A stretch of 55,653 bases of DNA from Nemertoderma westbladi (lineage: Eukaryota; Xenacoelomorpha; Nemertodermatida; Nemertodermatidae): positions 1-55,653 of the forward strand of contig JAUCBJ010001266.1 in assembly GCA_032718475.1 (NCBI GenBank). Reading direction: 5' to 3'. Shown piece after piece: positions 54,578 through 55,653 of the stretch. Positions within the stretch are counted from its first letter, which is position 1; the number at the start of each line of letters is the position of its first letter. Both the position numbers and the translations under genes were made by a program. The notes below the pieces were generated by a model that was given only the letters and a program-made list of their open reading frames with translations, was not told the origin of the DNA and ran no database searches.

Positions 54578-54954
54578 TGTTCGTGCTTTTAGACCTTTAG
54601 CAGTTTAACCTGCCAATTTTGGGTTGTCCTCTTGTTTATAAATCGACTTTAGCCTATATCAATTATTTAATGTACTGAAGTTACATCAGCCGAAGCCAGT
54701 CTGTGCGCGATCATTCACCCACAGTTAAGGGAGACTGGATTCGGATTCCTTGATAGTTATTGCAATGTAGACCTACTGTATTATTCGATTGATCGTTACT
54801 ATATAATCTCTGACAATATATTTACTTTCGGGGAAATGTTAACAGTTCCTTTAGGACGTGGCGCTTTAAGTATAAAACAGAGTTATGACTTATACTAATA
54901 ACAACTAGATGGCCACAGAGTTTCGTAAATAGCGCATTCTTTAGGAGATGCTTT
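54578..54954 (-). repeat. 5' LTR of the BEL-like element
   Basis: 377 bp, 99% like 38251-38626. Beyond it both copies show ATTAT(C)TTTCAC, but the right copy has TGATGG in front, which blurs the end. Confidence 0.8.
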
Positions 54955-55086
54955 TGATGGATTATTTCACTATAAGATAGCATTTGTAGTTTAACGTAAA
55001 AACTTTCTAAAATCCGACGCATTTTGATTAAATTACAGTAATGTAATATGCCTATTCATATTAGTACACATAAAACCCATAGTTTA

Positions 55087-55163
55087 TCTCATGGCGTAGT
55101 GGTCAGATGGTTAAGGCGTTGGTTGCATTACAGATAGGTTACGAGTTCGAATCCCAGTTGGGA
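55087..55163 (+). tRNA. tRNA-like sequence, SINE head or pseudogene
   Basis: TCTCA pairs with TGGGA at the ends. TGGCGTAGTGG resembles the pol III A box and GAGTTCGAATCCC the B box, 40-50 bases apart. The D-arm is too long and the T-stem pairs poorly, so a tRNA-derived repeat is more likely than a working tRNA. Confidence 0.4.
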
Positions 55164-55250
55164 AATTTGCATTTTGGGGCAATTTATTTTCATTTGGTAC
55201 AAATTGATAAACCAATGAAGTGCGTACAACACATGGAACGATGAGTTGGG

Positions 55251-55349
55251 CCAATCATAGGGCATAGAACATCTTATTGCTCCAATGTGAGGCCATGGAA
55301 TGCTCTGGAAGGTTCTAGCGGATTCTATGTCCCAGATTTAGTATATAAA
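55251..55349 (+). promoter_or_regulatory. heat-shock-type promoter: CCAAT, HSE, TATA
   Basis: CCAAT occurs at 55251 and 55282. From 55297 to 55326 six adjoining 5-base units read gGAAt gCTCt gGAAg gTTCt aGCGg aTTCt. Four match nGAAn/nTTCn exactly in strict alternation and two are one to two bases off; this is the heat-shock-factor binding array. TATATAAA follows at 55342-55349. Transcription would start about 30 bases later, near the TTATCACTTACTTC stretch. Confidence 0.72.
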
Positions 55350-55481
55350 GGGCTGGTTTGCCTTCGGTTATCACTTACTTCACTTACACCTTCATTAGTT
55401 ACTCAGTTATTCAGTTATTGTTATTAGTAAATCTATTTGATAAATCTTTGTAAACTGTAAATATACTGTAAACTGCTGAAC

Positions 55482-55653
55482 ATGTACTTTTCTGCACGTC
55501 CACCTTTGGGACAGCCAAGCATTGGGAAGATGGCCGTCAGCAACGCAGGGAAAAGATGTCCACAACACGCTAGCGCCCGCATTAGATTAGGGGCACCCCC
55601 TTCGCCCTTCGAAATACTCCACATTGCCATGCAGCGCCCGATTTCCAAGGAAG
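55482..55653 (+). CDS. open frame downstream of the heat-shock-type promoter, cut by the window end
   Basis: ATG at 55482, about 105 bases after the expected start site, opens 57 codons without a stop (MYFSARPPLGQPSIGKMAVS, then Arg/Ala/Pro-rich). It is not the N-terminus of Hsp70, Hsp90 or a small Hsp as I know them. The base composition becomes GC-rich here, unlike the leader. It may be the first exon of a stress-induced gene or the start of a mobile-element gene. Confidence 0.4.
   Translation, partial: MYFSARPPLGQPSIGKMAVSNAGKRCPQHASARIRLGAPPSPFEILHIAMQRPISKE

Larger units (their letters stand above)
38251..54954 (-). mobile_element. giant BEL/Pao-type LTR element, 16.7 kb, defective
   Basis: Direct repeats of 376/377 bp (four substitutions, one indel) bracket a minus-strand gag-pro-pol frame of BEL/Pao type, a 1.8-kb spacer and an additional frame of about 1,415 codons. 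Family signs are a gag with a DUF1759-like part and zinc knuckle, a DSGST protease, RT-flanking sequence of BEL type and an integrase with WWGGSWERLIRSVK and the GDMVL tail. It is much longer than usual BEL elements (commonly 5-10 kb) because of the additional frame. The repeats end TG...TTT on the plus strand rather than TG...CA, and I found no target duplication, so the exact ends are uncertain. It cannot be autonomous as it stands. Confidence 0.85.

Overview
The window is animal (metazoan) nuclear DNA. Evidence: spliced exons with GT/AG borders, a secreted EGF-module gene, and five classes of retroelement (Ty3/Gypsy, BEL/Pao, two LINE types, a Penelope-like relic). The genome is AT-rich and full of short words such as GTAGGCCTAC, TACCGGTA and TACTGTA. 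I suspect a marine invertebrate, perhaps an invertebrate deuterostome, but cannot name the taxon.

Left part. Bases 46-9091 and 13976-14340 are one 36-bp satellite (about 250 units plus about 10). It is split by a compact Ty3/Gypsy retrotransposon on the minus strand (9092-13975), with near-identical 115-bp LTRs, a 5-bp target duplication AGTAG, gag-protease and pol reading frames, and one frame break in a C-run. From 14341 to 18569 lies AT-rich intergenic DNA with a tRNA-like sequence, hairpins and a decayed GIY-YIG endonuclease domain of Penelope type.

Middle part. A plus-strand gene starts at 18570 with a signal-peptide exon. Six further exons (19389-36945) each encode exactly one six-cysteine EGF module, and all introns are phase 1. 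The gene is incomplete at its 3' end here. Intron 2 carries a 7.2-kb minisatellite of 41-bp units, in which every unit copies the end of exon 2 plus its 5' splice site. Intron 4 holds a nearly full-length LINE on the minus strand and a roughly 490-bp tandem duplication. Intron 5 holds a 362-bp GC-rich retro-insertion with a 10-bp target duplication. A 5'-truncated LINE after exon 7 has a 55-bp target duplication that copied the exon 7 donor site.

Right part. 38251-54954 is a 16.7-kb BEL/Pao-type element on the minus strand, bounded by 376/377-bp direct repeats about 99% alike. Its gag-pro-pol frame (52802-45553) has many stops, and the catalytic core of the reverse transcriptase is missing. 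About 1.8 kb beyond pol lies an additional frame of about 1,415 codons (43740-39493) with three zinc knuckles near its end and a basic tail. I do not recognise this protein. The last 600 bases hold a tRNA-like sequence and a strong heat-shock-type promoter (CCAAT, six-unit HSE, TATA) leading into a plus-strand frame that is open at the window end.

The best candidates for something undescribed are the splice-donor minisatellite, the extra zinc-knuckle frame of the giant BEL-like element, and the satellite whose units each encode a small TTCG-loop stem.
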